From positions 1-19,423 of the forward strand of contig CAJGCU010000043.1 of NCBI GenBank assembly GCA_904501945.1: 19,423 nucleotides of DNA, in the 5' to 3' direction. Within the stretch, counting starts at the first letter, position 1. Every line of letters starts with the position of its first letter. The notes beneath the pieces are model-generated. The model was not told where the DNA came from and searched no databases. It saw only the letters and a list, made by a program, of their open reading frames with translations. Shown piece by piece: positions 6,606 to 14,676 of the stretch. Origin of the DNA: an uncultured Bacteroidaceae bacterium. GTDB taxonomy: Bacteria > Bacteroidota > Bacteroidia > Bacteroidales > Bacteroidaceae. The translations under genes and the position numbers were made by a program.

Positions 6606-7514
6606 ATGAAAAGAAGTATAGTATTATTGTGTTTTTTTCTGTCTATCCAATTGTATGGACAGGATGTAATTGTTATGAAAGATGGATCAACTGTGTTGAG
6701 TAAGGTGATAGAGGTTGAAGAAAAAGAAGTTAAATACAAAAAACATTCAAATATTGATGGGCCAGTTTATACGATAAAAAAAGAAAATATCTTGTCAATT
6801 AATTATGAGAATGGAGAACGGGATGATTATGGAGATGTTCGTAAACAAGAAGAGAACCAACATGTGAAATCGTCTGTTTTATTGGGAAAAGGAACAAATA
6901 TTCCTGTTCAATTATTAAATAATGTAAAGGCTACAGATGTACAAGTTGGGCAAAATCTTGGTTTTAAAGTGGCTAGTGACATTATTGTGGATGGAGTAAA
7001 AGTCATACCAAATGAAGCATTAGTGACTGGAATCGTATATGAATCGAAGAGATCATCTTGGTGGGGTACGAGAGGACGATTAGGAGTTCTAATTAAAGAT
7101 ATATGTTTGCCCAATGGTGAAACTATACCTGTTCGTAGTGGAGATATTTATGTGAAAGGTAAAAATCGTACAGCTCTTTCTGTTCTTTTATTTTGTTTTG
7201 TGACAATTCCTGCGTGCTTTGTATGTGGTGGTAAAGCAATGCTTCCATCAGGATATACGATGACGGTAGAGGTAGCAAATGATGTTGCTTTTGATAAAGA
7301 TGGGAATCCGTTGTATGGGACACGTATGGGTAATCTTGAAGATGAAAATTTTTATCCCTTGAATGCAGATATAGAGATGAAGAATGGATTAATACTTAAA
7401 AAAGTAGTAGTTTTATATATAGATGACGAAGTGGTAATCTATAAATCGAAAAAAGAATCGTCGGGAACAGAACGTGAATTGAAGAGAAAAGATATTAAAG
7501 TAATTATGTATTAA
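6606..7514 (+). CDS. Exported protein of unknown function with duplicated MKDG-type motif
   Basis: A 302-residue protein I cannot assign to a named function. Residues 1-19 are a signal peptide (cleavage near LYGQD). Residues 24-67 (MKDGSTVLSKVIEVEEKEVK to ILSINYENG) form a small beta domain common in Bacteroidetes exported proteins. A degenerate second copy is at 258-302 (MKNGLILKKVVVLYIDDEVV to IKVIMY). Between them, residues 95-185 contain GTNIPVQLLNNV, GQNLGFKVASDIIVDG and LPNGETIPVRSG, a beta-rich domain. A cysteine-containing hydrophobic stretch follows (189-208, LSVLLFCFVTIPACFVCGG) and could span or insert in a membrane. Base composition is visibly more AT-rich than that of neighbouring genes (AAA, GAA, ATA, TTA codons), which may mean recent acquisition or relaxed selection. 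It stands alone between its own promoter and a strong terminator. Confidence 0.8.
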   Translation: MKRSIVLLCFFLSIQLYGQDVIVMKDGSTVLSKVIEVEEKEVKYKKHSNIDGPVYTIKKENILSINYENGERDDYGDVRKQEENQHVKSSVLLGKGTNIPVQLLNNVKATDVQVGQNLGFKVASDIIVDGVKVIPNEALVTGIVYESKRSSWWGTRGRLGVLIKDICLPNGETIPVRSGDIYVKGKNRTALSVLLFCFVTIPACFVCGGKAMLPSGYTMTVEVANDVAFDKDGNPLYGTRMGNLEDENFYPLNADIEMKNGLILKKVVVLYIDDEVVIYKSKKESSGTERELKRKDIKVIMY

Positions 7515-7516
7515 AT

Positions 7517-7556
7517 AAAACGTGAATTCGAATTCCAATTATCGAATTCACGTTTT
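7517..7556. terminator. Bidirectional terminator between convergent genes
   Basis: A perfect 15-base inverted repeat (7517-7531 and 7542-7556) with a 10-base loop, ending in TTTT on the plus strand and, read in reverse, also in TTTT. It begins 3 bases after the stop at 7514 and faces the 3' end of the fucosidase gene. Confidence 0.8.
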
Positions 7557-7631
7557 CGTATGTTTGAATGGTTTATTGGGGATTGTTTCACGGTCTCCTC
7601 TCAATAAATGTAGCAAAAGAATCTGTCTGGG

Positions 7632-9617
7632 TTAAGGATTGACAATCAAGGCGTCGATAGCCGCTGTGCCTGACAGACTTGTTACTTGAATGATGTGTTT
7701 GCCACGTTTGCCTTGAAAACTGAATACCTGTTGCTGGGCTTTGTTTTCATTTTCTTGATTGAGATTCACTATTCCACGTTCTTGCCCATCAATCACTATT
7801 TTCATTTGTCCCCAATCTTTTCCTGTAGGGGCAATGAGGGTGATTCCTCTTCCTGAATAGGATGCTTGCCACACATCGCCTGGTCGATTGGTTATGTAAA
7901 GGTCGTTGTTGTAATCGCCTTTGTCTCGATTGCATTGTCGATCCCAGCCTATGGATGAAACACCTGGGTCATCGTCATTAAACCAATTCTTGTTGTGGGT
8001 TATTCTGATGACTTTGAATCCTTTAGCCAGGGTGGCGTCTTTAATTCCCTCGCTTACTGGAATCCCTTTAGGGCAGGAGATTGCTAAGCCTTCCTCGGTC
8101 TGCTTGAACTTGATGGGGGTATTGCTTCCCAGAAGTTTAATGTCTGATATCTTGCCTACTGAAGGTGCTTTTGTGGATAACTGTTCGATGTGGGTTTCGT
8201 TTCCGTCCCAGTCTATCATTGTGACATAGATGTAGCCGTCATTTCTGGTAAAAATGCAGTGCTCATTTCCCCAGACATCGAATGGGCGAGATCCATATAC
8301 GGCTTCGGCATTGGTCTTGAGCCACAATCCTATGTCTTCACATATTTGGCGTGCTTCTGGTTCTATGTCACCCCGTCCGCGCTGGGTGATGTTTAGGAGT
8401 AGGGAACCATTGCGTGATACGTTCTGCATCAGTCTTAATATAATGTCTGATGCTGAATGATATGGGGCTCCTTTTTTGAAGTGCCACTCTTGTAGGCTTA
8501 CTTCGGTCTGGAAGGGGAATGCCATAATCTGCTCTTCTGTAAAGAACTCTGTACTTTTGACAAGGCTTCTGTCTACCAGTGGCAGTAACTCTGGGTTGTT
8601 TTGGAAACTATTGTACCGTCCGCCAACTCCTTTGAATGTAGCTACAACTTGTTTTTTCCCTTCTGTTCGTTTTGAGGCAATGTTGTAGAAATTTGCCAGT
8701 ATTTGTGGTGTTAGTTTCCCAATACCCATATTGATGCCCAAGTCTATCTGCGAATCGCCCGCATGGTCGTCAAAATAAATCATGTCAGGCTGATATTTTC
8801 GGATGGCATCGTCAACGCGCCACATGAACTGGTTGGCAAAAGGTGTTTCAAGAGAATTGCGGCCGTCATGATGCTCAGGACCGTATAAATCCTTGGGGTC
8901 GAGTCCTTCCCACCATTTCCCTAATCCGTCTTCTGCTGTTTGTAATGCATCATAAGGTATGCCTGCATGTGTTCCAGTTTTGTCGCTGGTATATCTGACT
9001 GTCATGAATTGTCCCCATGTGCGAGCTGGAGTGGCGTGGAATCCAATACCAAAGGGCATTTTGTATTTTTGTGCTGTCTCTTTCCAAATTCCTACAATAT
9101 CCTTCTTTGGTCCCACATTGACAGAGTTCCATGGCTGGTATTTGGAGTTCCAGCAGTCAAAATTATCATGGTGATTACCCATTGCAAGAAAATATCTGGC
9201 TCCCATACGGATGTATAGCTGCATCAGTTCGTCTGGTTCCCATCTGTCGATGACCCAGTCGTTGCAAAGGTCTTTGTATCCGTATTCTGATGGATGGCCA
9301 TAATGTTCCAGATGGTAACGGTACTGCTCGTTGTTTGGCATGTACATGCCACGTGAATACCAGTCGCCATCTTCTGCTGCTGATTGAGGGTCCCAATGCG
9401 ACCATGCACCCAATTTGGCTTCACGCCACCATTCTGGGACATTATACAGCTTGCTCAGTGTATCCCAGTTCTCTGTATAATGTCCTTGTTCTATTTTCAG
9501 GGGAGGAAGATTCCAAATGTCAATTTGGTCAGAGGAATTAGAAGTTTCTTCCTGTGCGTATAGCATGAATGCTCCCGTCAATAGTATGGAGAACATGATG
9601 GCTCGTCGTGTGTTCAT
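7632..9617 (-). CDS. Secreted alpha-L-fucosidase, glycoside hydrolase family 29
   Basis: A 661-residue exported GH29 enzyme. The signal peptide covers residues 1-21 (cleavage near MLYAQ). The catalytic barrel shows EWWREAKLGAWSHWDPQS (family pattern W-f-r-d-a-K-f-G-i-w-H-W), then ARYFLAMGNHHDNFDCWNSK (H149/H150), and IRKYQPDMIYFDDHAGD. In the last of these D283 aligns with the usual GH29 nucleophile in P-D-x-x-w-f-D. Residues from about 400 carry LMQNVSRNGSLLLNITQRGRGDIEPEA, the usual end of the barrel, followed by a beta-sandwich C-terminal region of about 200 residues. The enzyme would release alpha-L-fucose from host or plant glycans in the periplasm or at the surface. No susC/susD pair is nearby in the window, so it is not within an obvious polysaccharide utilisation locus. 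It is monocistronic, with a promoter at 9649-9680. Confidence 0.92.
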   Translation of the reverse strand: MNTRRAIMFSILLTGAFMLYAQEETSNSSDQIDIWNLPPLKIEQGHYTENWDTLSKLYNVPEWWREAKLGAWSHWDPQSAAEDGDWYSRGMYMPNNEQYRYHLEHYGHPSEYGYKDLCNDWVIDRWEPDELMQLYIRMGARYFLAMGNHHDNFDCWNSKYQPWNSVNVGPKKDIVGIWKETAQKYKMPFGIGFHATPARTWGQFMTVRYTSDKTGTHAGIPYDALQTAEDGLGKWWEGLDPKDLYGPEHHDGRNSLETPFANQFMWRVDDAIRKYQPDMIYFDDHAGDSQIDLGINMGIGKLTPQILANFYNIASKRTEGKKQVVATFKGVGGRYNSFQNNPELLPLVDRSLVKSTEFFTEEQIMAFPFQTEVSLQEWHFKKGAPYHSASDIILRLMQNVSRNGSLLLNITQRGRGDIEPEARQICEDIGLWLKTNAEAVYGSRPFDVWGNEHCIFTRNDGYIYVTMIDWDGNETHIEQLSTKAPSVGKISDIKLLGSNTPIKFKQTEEGLAISCPKGIPVSEGIKDATLAKGFKVIRITHNKNWFNDDDPGVSSIGWDRQCNRDKGDYNNDLYITNRPGDVWQASYSGRGITLIAPTGKDWGQMKIVIDGQERGIVNLNQENENKAQQQVFSFQGKRGKHIIQVTSLSGTAAIDALIVNP

Positions 9618-9648
9618 GTTTTTTGGCTTTTCATGGTTATTTTATTTG

Positions 9649-9680
9649 CAAAGATAAGTTATTTTCATGGAATATACAAG
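9649..9680 (-). promoter_or_regulatory. Bacteroidetes-type promoter for the fucosidase gene
   Basis: On the minus strand TATCTTTG (9656-9649) matches TAnnTTTG. CTTG (9680-9677) lies 20 bases upstream as an imperfect -33 element. The start codon at 9617 is about 32 bases downstream of the -7 box. Confidence 0.65.
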
Positions 9681-9829
9681 AAAAGATGTCAGTATGTTTG
9701 AACAAATCCTCTTGATACTAACTTATTATATTATTTGATATAGTGATAAGGATGGTTGATGATATTGTGGTTTTATAGTCAAACGTTTGCTTCTTTATCA
9801 AAATAGAATATAAACTTATTTCCTTGCCC

Positions 9830-9899
9830 CCTGTATCGTAATTACGATGTAAGGTATAACGTAATTACAGTATAGGGTGTGGCGTAATTGCGATACAGG
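9830..9899. repeat. Three-unit 23-base-period element with AT-rich core (element B)
   Basis: CGTAATTAC or a close variant begins at 9837, 9860 and 9883, giving two successive periods of exactly 23 bases. The outer arms CCTGTATCGTAATTAC (9830-9845) and GTAATTGCGATACAGG (9884-9899) are a 16-base terminal inverted repeat with one mismatch. Overall size and spacing match element A at 6384-6450, and its sequence matches element C at 16623-16665. Confidence 0.85.
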
Positions 9900-9994
9900 A
9901 TGTGCTTGAAGATTCCTGCTGAAGAGTCTTTTGATTTGTTGAAGGTGTTAAGGTCAAGCTAAAAAAGAGTTGCTTGTGAACTTTTAAAATGAGT

Positions 9995-10020
9995 GAGGGA
10001 GCATCTGATGATGCTCCCTC
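9995..10020 (-). terminator. Terminator after the DUF4890-like gene
   Basis: A perfect 11-base inverted repeat (GAGGGAGCATC at 9995-10005, complement at 10010-10020) with a 4-base loop, 27 bases past the stop. The minus strand continues ACTCATTTT, a weak T-tract. Confidence 0.7.
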
Positions 10021-10047
10021 TAGTTTGTGTTTGTGTTTTATGTTGCC

Positions 10048-10509
10048 TTATTGATTGTTGCGACGTGGACGGTCACCGCCTGGTCTTTGTCCACCTGGGC
10101 GTCCGCCTTGGCCAGGTCCGAAACCACCCTGTCCGCCTTGTCCGAAGCGCTGACGGCGTTCCTGCTGTGCCTTTTCGTATGCTTTGTACTGTTCAGCAGT
10201 GAGGATGCCCTTGAGTGCCTTTGTTGTTGCTTCCTGCTGCTTCTGCATTTCTTCACGGTTGAACTGTGGACGTCCGCCACTCTGCTGTGCTTCCTTCATC
10301 TTAGCCTGCTGGTCTTTTGCCTGCTTGAGGAAGAGGTCGTAAACTTTCTTGTACTGCTCGTCATTGATTTTTGCTGACTCCTTGATTTGGTCTGCACGAC
10401 GCTTTGCAGTGTCTTCTGGTTTGAACTCGCGGCGCTGTCCGCCTGGCTGCTGTGCAAATGAAACGATAGAAATCATCACAGCCATAAGTGTAAGGATAAT
10501 CTTCTTCAT
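10048..10509 (-). CDS. Secreted DUF4890/Spy-like protein with Gly/Arg/Gln-rich tail
   Basis: A 153-residue exported protein. Residues 1-20 are a signal peptide ending SFAQ. Residues 30-120 are highly charged, predicted helical, and contain two related segments, AKINDEQYKKVYDLF (46-60) and GILTAEQYKAYEKAQ (101-115). These resemble the LTxxQ motif of the Spy/CpxP periplasmic chaperone group and the Bacteroidetes DUF4890 family. Residues 121-153 form a low-complexity tail of Gly, Gln, Arg and Pro. The family is thought to be periplasmic and stress-linked; the exact role is unknown. The leader 10512-10563 has no G on the mRNA strand and contains a 13-base tandem repeat. There is no TAnnTTTG upstream and no hairpin after the preceding lipoprotein gene 154 bases away, so co-transcription is possible. 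Confidence 0.75.
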   Translation of the reverse strand: MKKIILTLMAVMISIVSFAQQPGGQRREFKPEDTAKRRADQIKESAKINDEQYKKVYDLFLKQAKDQQAKMKEAQQSGGRPQFNREEMQKQQEATTKALKGILTAEQYKAYEKAQQERRQRFGQGGQGGFGPGQGGRPGGQRPGGDRPRRNNQ

Positions 10510-10531
10510 ACTTTTTTTGTTTAGTTTTAAG

Positions 10532-10557
10532 TTAGGTTTTTGTTTTAGGTTTTTGTT
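10532..10557 (-). repeat. Tandem 13-base repeat in the DUF4890-like leader
   Basis: Two exact copies of TTAGGTTTTTGTT (plus strand) at 10532-10544 and 10545-10557, read as AACAAAAACCTAA twice in the mRNA leader of the gene starting at 10509. Confidence 0.8.
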
Positions 10558-10610
10558 GTTTTTCGATTGGTATGACTAGACTTGATGGGAAAGGTTTAAA
10601 ATGGAAATAC

Positions 10611-10651
10611 TTTTTTTTCCTATTTTTTTGTTTTTTTTTCTTTTTGTTTTT
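10611..10651. repeat. Poly(T)-rich tract
   Basis: 35 of 41 bases are T on the plus strand, in runs of 8, 7, 9, 5 and 5, just after the stop of the PNPOx-like lipoprotein gene. The transcript from the minus strand would be A-rich here, so it is not a Rho-independent terminator tail for that gene. Confidence 0.8.
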
Positions 10652-10663
10652 AAGAATAGAATA

Positions 10664-11224
10664 TCAGAAGCCCGTTTTGCGTTCTGGAGCCATGAATGAA
10701 CAGTAGCGCACGGTGGCATTGGTGATGTAAAGTACAGCCATGTTCTCATCGGTCGCGCTATACATGGATTGTAGGCTTGGATTGCGGTTTAGCATCTCTT
10801 CTTTTACGGCAATAGTCTCGTCTGCGACAAGAGTTCCGTTGATGCGCATCCATTCGCTGCCTGATGGTTTGAGAGCACAAATCTCGAATTTGCCGTTAGT
10901 CGTCATTTGCTTATAGACATCTTTTTTCTTGCCAGTTACAATGTAGAGACGCCCGTCAATGATTTCTGCCACTCCAAATGGACGTACGCGTGGCTGGTCG
11001 GAATCGGTTGTGGCGATGTAAAAGACGCCACACTCTTTGAGGTATGTCTGTGCTTCCTCCATATTGCTCAGCAAGGCTTCTGGGCTGAGGGTATCGGCTG
11101 CTGTAATAGCTTCTGTGTGTTGTGCAATGCTGTCTGTATTCTGTGTGGCGCTATCGGTTGCAGGTTGGTTGCCGCAAGAAGCGAGGGCTATAACTGTGGT
11201 GAGAATAAGGAATGTTTTTTTCAT
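10664..11224 (-). CDS. Lipoprotein with pyridoxamine 5'-phosphate oxidase-like FMN split-barrel domain
   Basis: A 186-residue lipoprotein: the signal peptide ends in the lipobox ALASC (Cys17). A Thr/Ser/Asp/Gln-rich linker to about residue 45 follows, then a split-barrel domain. Typical segments are FYIATTDSDQPRVRPFG, GRLYIVTGKKKDVYKQM and FEICALKPSGSEWMRINGTL, as in small pyridoxamine-5'-phosphate-oxidase-like FMN-binding proteins. Cytoplasmic relatives bind FMN, F420 or heme; a membrane-anchored export form is less usual. The substrate is not predictable. It lies between the alcohol dehydrogenase gene and the DUF4890-like gene on the same strand. A terminator-like hairpin (11278-11318) separates it from the dehydrogenase. 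TATTTTCG at 11267-11260 on the minus strand is a weak promoter candidate. Confidence 0.8.
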   Translation of the reverse strand: MKKTFLILTTVIALASCGNQPATDSATQNTDSIAQHTEAITAADTLSPEALLSNMEEAQTYLKECGVFYIATTDSDQPRVRPFGVAEIIDGRLYIVTGKKKDVYKQMTTNGKFEICALKPSGSEWMRINGTLVADETIAVKEEMLNRNPSLQSMYSATDENMAVLYITNATVRYCSFMAPERKTGF

Positions 11225-11277
11225 CTTTATAAATATTAAAAGGAATAAGTTGGATGGGGCGAAAATAAATGATAACG

Positions 11278-11318
11278 CAAGACCCCTCCCCTCAACAGAA
11301 AAGAAGGGGAGGGTCTTG
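11278..11318 (-). terminator. Terminator after the alcohol dehydrogenase gene
   Basis: Arms 11278-11292 and 11305-11318 pair over 14 bases with a single bulged C. The GC-rich stem begins 6 bases past the stop codon at 11324. The minus strand continues with ATTTATTTT a few bases later. Confidence 0.65.
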
Positions 11319-11323
11319 TCTTT

Positions 11324-12505
11324 TTATCTTGCCAATTGGTAGATGGCTTCGATGTCTGCAGTTGTGAGTTTTTTGAAACGTCCTTGTGTGATGGCTCCGC
11401 CACGTGTGCACTTGCTAGCCATTTCCTTGATTTCCTCGTCGGTAATGTCGCGTCCGATAAGTTCACGGATGGTGGTAGGCATGCCAATGGCGCGATAGAA
11501 TCGCTTCATGGCTTCAATGCCTTTGAGAGCTGTTCCTTCTGGGTCAGTAAAGTCATTTTCTACGCCCATGACGTTGACAGCGAAGCGGACAAAGCGGCTC
11601 ATGTTCTCTTTATAGACATAGCGAGCCCAGCTTGGCCACACCACAGCGAGCCCAGCACCATGGGTCACGTCAAACATGGCGCTAAGTTCATGTTCTATTG
11701 AATGGGTTGCCCAGTCGCCTGTGAGACGGTTGCCTGTCACGTCGTTGTGTGCAAGACTTCCTGCCCACATGATTTGTGCACGACCGCGATAGTCCTCTGG
11801 ATTTTCAAGCACCGTAAAGACACACTCTTTCATGGTGCGCAGAAGGGCTTCAGCAATGTTGTCTGCAATAGTCATGTCGCACTCTGTGTTGAAGTAACGC
11901 TCCTGAGTGTGCAGCATGATGTCTGTTACGCCTGCTGCAGTCTGGTAAGGAGGCAGGGTAAAGGTACGCTCTGGATTCATGATGGCGAATTTTGGTCGGC
12001 AGATGTTGTTGGAGTAGCCTAACTTGATGTCGCCGTCCTCATTGGTAATAACACTTGCTTCGCTCATCTCGCTGCCTGCTGCTGGAATGGTGAGCACAGT
12101 GGCTACGGGGAGGCAGGTTGTTGCTTCAGCCTTGCCGATGTAGAAGTCCCACACGTCGCCTTCGTAAGGAACGCCATATGCAATGGCTTTAGAAGAGTCG
12201 ATGACGCTTCCTCCGCCTACAGCAAGGATAAAGTCAATGCCTTGCTGGCGGCACAATGCGATACCTTCTTTCACTTTTGAAAGACGTGGGTTGGGCACGA
12301 CGCCTCCCAATTCAATGTATTCTATGCCTCCTTCGTTTAGCAGACGGCATATTTTGTCGAGCAGGCCTGAACGCTTGGCGCTCTGTCCACCATAGTGGAG
12401 CAGCACCTTGCTTCCACCGTATTTCTTCACTAAGTCGGCAACGAGTTCTTCTGATTGCTTGCCGAACTGCACTTCAGTAGGTGCGTAAAAGAGAAAATCT
12501 TTCAT
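11324..12505 (-). CDS. Iron-containing alcohol dehydrogenase (YqhD/BdhA type)
   Basis: A 393-residue cytoplasmic type III alcohol dehydrogenase. The N-terminal half has the nucleotide-binding signature FILAVGGGSVIDSSKAIAYG (residues 92-111). The metal-binding half has AAGVTDIMLHTQERYF with D195 and H199, then DWATHSIEHELSAMFDVTHG with H268 and H282. That spacing equals the D194/H198/H267/H281 set of E. coli YqhD. Members reduce aldehydes to alcohols with NADPH and often act in aldehyde detoxification or butanol formation; the physiological substrate here is unknown. The gene starts 73 bases after the stop of the DUF2264 gene on the same strand and no promoter element is visible in the gap, so read-through from that gene is plausible. 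A hairpin terminator follows. Confidence 0.92.
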   Translation of the reverse strand: MKDFLFYAPTEVQFGKQSEELVADLVKKYGGSKVLLHYGGQSAKRSGLLDKICRLLNEGGIEYIELGGVVPNPRLSKVKEGIALCRQQGIDFILAVGGGSVIDSSKAIAYGVPYEGDVWDFYIGKAEATTCLPVATVLTIPAAGSEMSEASVITNEDGDIKLGYSNNICRPKFAIMNPERTFTLPPYQTAAGVTDIMLHTQERYFNTECDMTIADNIAEALLRTMKECVFTVLENPEDYRGRAQIMWAGSLAHNDVTGNRLTGDWATHSIEHELSAMFDVTHGAGLAVVWPSWARYVYKENMSRFVRFAVNVMGVENDFTDPEGTALKGIEAMKRFYRAIGMPTTIRELIGRDITDEEIKEMASKCTRGGAITQGRFKKLTTADIEAIYQLAR

Positions 12506-12578
12506 GTGTGTTTATAAATGTGAGTGATGATGCTTGTGTTTTGAGGCGAAGGGCTAAAGAATAGCCGAGCCTTGTTTC

Positions 12579-14597
12579 TCAGAATCTAACAGTCTTGGTG
12601 CTCTTGTCGGCCATGGTGATAGTGACGCTTTGCCTGTCATCTGCTATCTTGACTGATTTGACCGGCGTGAGTTCTTTCTTGCTGAAAGGCTTGTTGCCTT
12701 TCTTCCAGAGCATGAGGGTTACCATGACTTCTTCTGAGTTGATGTGTTTTTCGTTCATGATAAGTCCGCAAGTGTTGCTCACGGGGTGGATGCCTTCTGG
12801 ATGGAGCACGCTGGTCTTGTCCCAGCTGGTGAGGTTGACCATGGCAAGGCTGTATTGCCCATTGCTGATGATGGTGGCTGCAGGTACTTTCTCAGACTGG
12901 CTCTGACTAACGGGTTTTCCGTCAATTTCAGGCAAAGTGTAGTGACCGAGGCGGATAGATGTGGCTGCAGGTACTTTGACCTTGTCTATGCGCAGTACGC
13001 CGTTTGGCAGTGGAATGTCTGCGAGGTTGTATTTGATGTCGCGATTGGTTTCCAGTTCTGCATCGCGTCGGTAGATACCATCTTCGAAACTCTTGAAGGT
13101 ATAGAGACGGAGCACTTCCCATTGACCTTTTCCGTTTTTTGTAGCATAGTTCATGGACACTTCTCCATTCTTGCCGTCGGCCATCCAGGGGAATTCTGTA
13201 TGGTAAGCAAGCTTGTTGTAGTTTTCAGAACTGCGAAACTTCTGCCAGTCGGCCGCTACAGTTTCGTGGCACCATGAGCGCATTTCTGAACCACCGACAT
13301 TAGGATAGTCGGTAATCATGAGGTTGGTGGCAGGCTGGAACTTGTTGTACACTTGGTTCTTCTTGAATTCCTTGTCCCATGGACCGTTGTTTTCCTTGGC
13401 CGTCCAGAATGGGTTGTCGGCAGGAAGGAGCAGGGCAAGGAATGCCTTGCCGCACCAGTAAACGCTGCCTCGACAGCTGTAGATTTGTACGGCTGGCTCG
13501 AATGGACCGTAGAATCCGAGGGTGGGCACGTTATCTTCAAGCAGGCCTGGATGCTGGAGGAACTGGAGCAGGGTGGAGGATGCGATGCGTCGCATCCAGC
13601 CGTAGTTGATCTCCTTGTCGGTCTGGTAGCCGAGAAGGGCGAGAGGTACGACTGCGCCAAAACGATATGGGATGCTGCGGCCCCACATGTTCATCTTACC
13701 TTCTGCATTGAACATATAGGGGTAGTTGTCGATGAGGTCTGCTTGGTTCTGCATGAACTGGGCTGCATATTCAGGATAGAAATGTCCGTAGGTTTGTGCC
13801 CAGATTGGGCCATACATTTGGAAAGCCCACATGCTGTAGTAGTCGTATGCTGGCGAGTCGTTATACCAACCTTCGCCGCGATAGAGGGAAAGGAGCTTCT
13901 TGAGGCAGTCTTCCATGCGCCAGTCGTTGACCTCGTAGCCTTGCTCTTTGAAGAAACTGATGACAAAGACGTTGAAGAACATCCAGTTGGAGTTGATTGT
14001 TGGACCATTGCCGTAGCTAAGCATGGTGGCTGCAAGCTGGTCTTTCTGTTGTTGTGTGAGGGGGTCCCAAAGCACATTCTTGGCTGTTGTCAAGGATATG
14101 GCAAGGGCGCCAAACTCTACGAGGTTCTGGCCTGGTCCGCCGTTTTTGGCGAGAGGCCTAATATAGCTTGGACTCTTGGGGTTAATCAGGCAGAGGAGCT
14201 GGTGGCGGTAATAATCTGCCACTTTGATGCCGTTGAGTGTCAGGTCTGGATTCTCCTTTAATAGTGGTGCAGCAAGGAAAAGGGTACGGCAGAAGCCTTC
14301 AAGCTTGGCTGTAGGAATCTGTCCGTCGTTGTTGGGGTAAGTTTTGTCGAACTGTTTGGGGAAGTACATCGGGTCATCGATGTCACGGATGTAAGTGAAT
14401 GCTCCTTCGAGCAGATGCTCTGCGGCGTCAATCCATCCTTGGCGGTCCATTCCCGTGTAGGGGCTGAGCTTGTAGTTGGGAGCGGGGATGGTAAATGTCT
14501 GTTCAATCTTGTGTGTGGGAGTAGCTATCTGTGCGAAAGCGGCAGAACTTCCCAGTGTGAGCATGGCAACGAGTATGCCTTTCAATGTCTTAGTCAT
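12579..14597 (-). CDS. Secreted DUF2264 family protein, possible GH154 uronidase
   Basis: A 672-residue exported protein with a signal peptide of about 22 residues (AAFAQ cleavage). The first 400 residues match the DUF2264 family (PF10022): GMDRQGWIDAAEHLLEGAF, GQIPTAKLEGFCRTLFLAAP, NLVEFGALAISL, NSNWMFFNVFVISFFKEQGY, GEGWYNDSPAYDYYSMWAFQ and AEGKMNMWGRSIPYRFGAVV. The pattern of aromatic-rich helical repeats fits an (alpha/alpha)-barrel. The last 250 residues form a beta-rich domain. As I recall, members of this family were reclassified as GH154 beta-glucuronidases; that link is from memory and substrate specificity cannot be read here. Export suggests action on polysaccharide. It is preceded by a -7 element at 14677-14684 and a G-poor leader of about 75 bases. 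The alcohol dehydrogenase gene follows after 73 bases. Confidence 0.82.
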   Translation of the reverse strand: MTKTLKGILVAMLTLGSSAAFAQIATPTHKIEQTFTIPAPNYKLSPYTGMDRQGWIDAAEHLLEGAFTYIRDIDDPMYFPKQFDKTYPNNDGQIPTAKLEGFCRTLFLAAPLLKENPDLTLNGIKVADYYRHQLLCLINPKSPSYIRPLAKNGGPGQNLVEFGALAISLTTAKNVLWDPLTQQQKDQLAATMLSYGNGPTINSNWMFFNVFVISFFKEQGYEVNDWRMEDCLKKLLSLYRGEGWYNDSPAYDYYSMWAFQMYGPIWAQTYGHFYPEYAAQFMQNQADLIDNYPYMFNAEGKMNMWGRSIPYRFGAVVPLALLGYQTDKEINYGWMRRIASSTLLQFLQHPGLLEDNVPTLGFYGPFEPAVQIYSCRGSVYWCGKAFLALLLPADNPFWTAKENNGPWDKEFKKNQVYNKFQPATNLMITDYPNVGGSEMRSWCHETVAADWQKFRSSENYNKLAYHTEFPWMADGKNGEVSMNYATKNGKGQWEVLRLYTFKSFEDGIYRRDAELETNRDIKYNLADIPLPNGVLRIDKVKVPAATSIRLGHYTLPEIDGKPVSQSQSEKVPAATIISNGQYSLAMVNLTSWDKTSVLHPEGIHPVSNTCGLIMNEKHINSEEVMVTLMLWKKGNKPFSKKELTPVKSVKIADDRQSVTITMADKSTKTVRF

Positions 14598-14676
14598 ATA
14601 TTAGTTGTTTGGTTGTTTAGTTATCTGGTTTTTGAATTAGGGTTAAGGTCAAAGTTTGGGTTTAGGGTTATTGATG

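Larger units (their letters stand above)
9618..10047. other. Intergenic region, 430 bases, no gene seen
   Basis: This gap between the fucosidase start and the 3' end of the DUF4890-like gene holds the fucosidase promoter, repeat element B (9830-9899) and a terminator (9995-10020). The AT-rich stretch 9681-9829 shows no convincing feature. Confidence 0.7.

Noticed and set aside
10611..10651. Poly(T) tract as an intrinsic terminator
   Set aside because: No preceding hairpin, and for genes transcribed in this region (minus strand) the RNA would be A-rich rather than U-rich.
13353..14261. 302-codon open frame on the plus strand inside the DUF2264 gene
   Set aside because: It is antisense to a well-supported secreted protein, shows no recognisable family, signal or promoter, and is explained by codon bias on the opposite strand.
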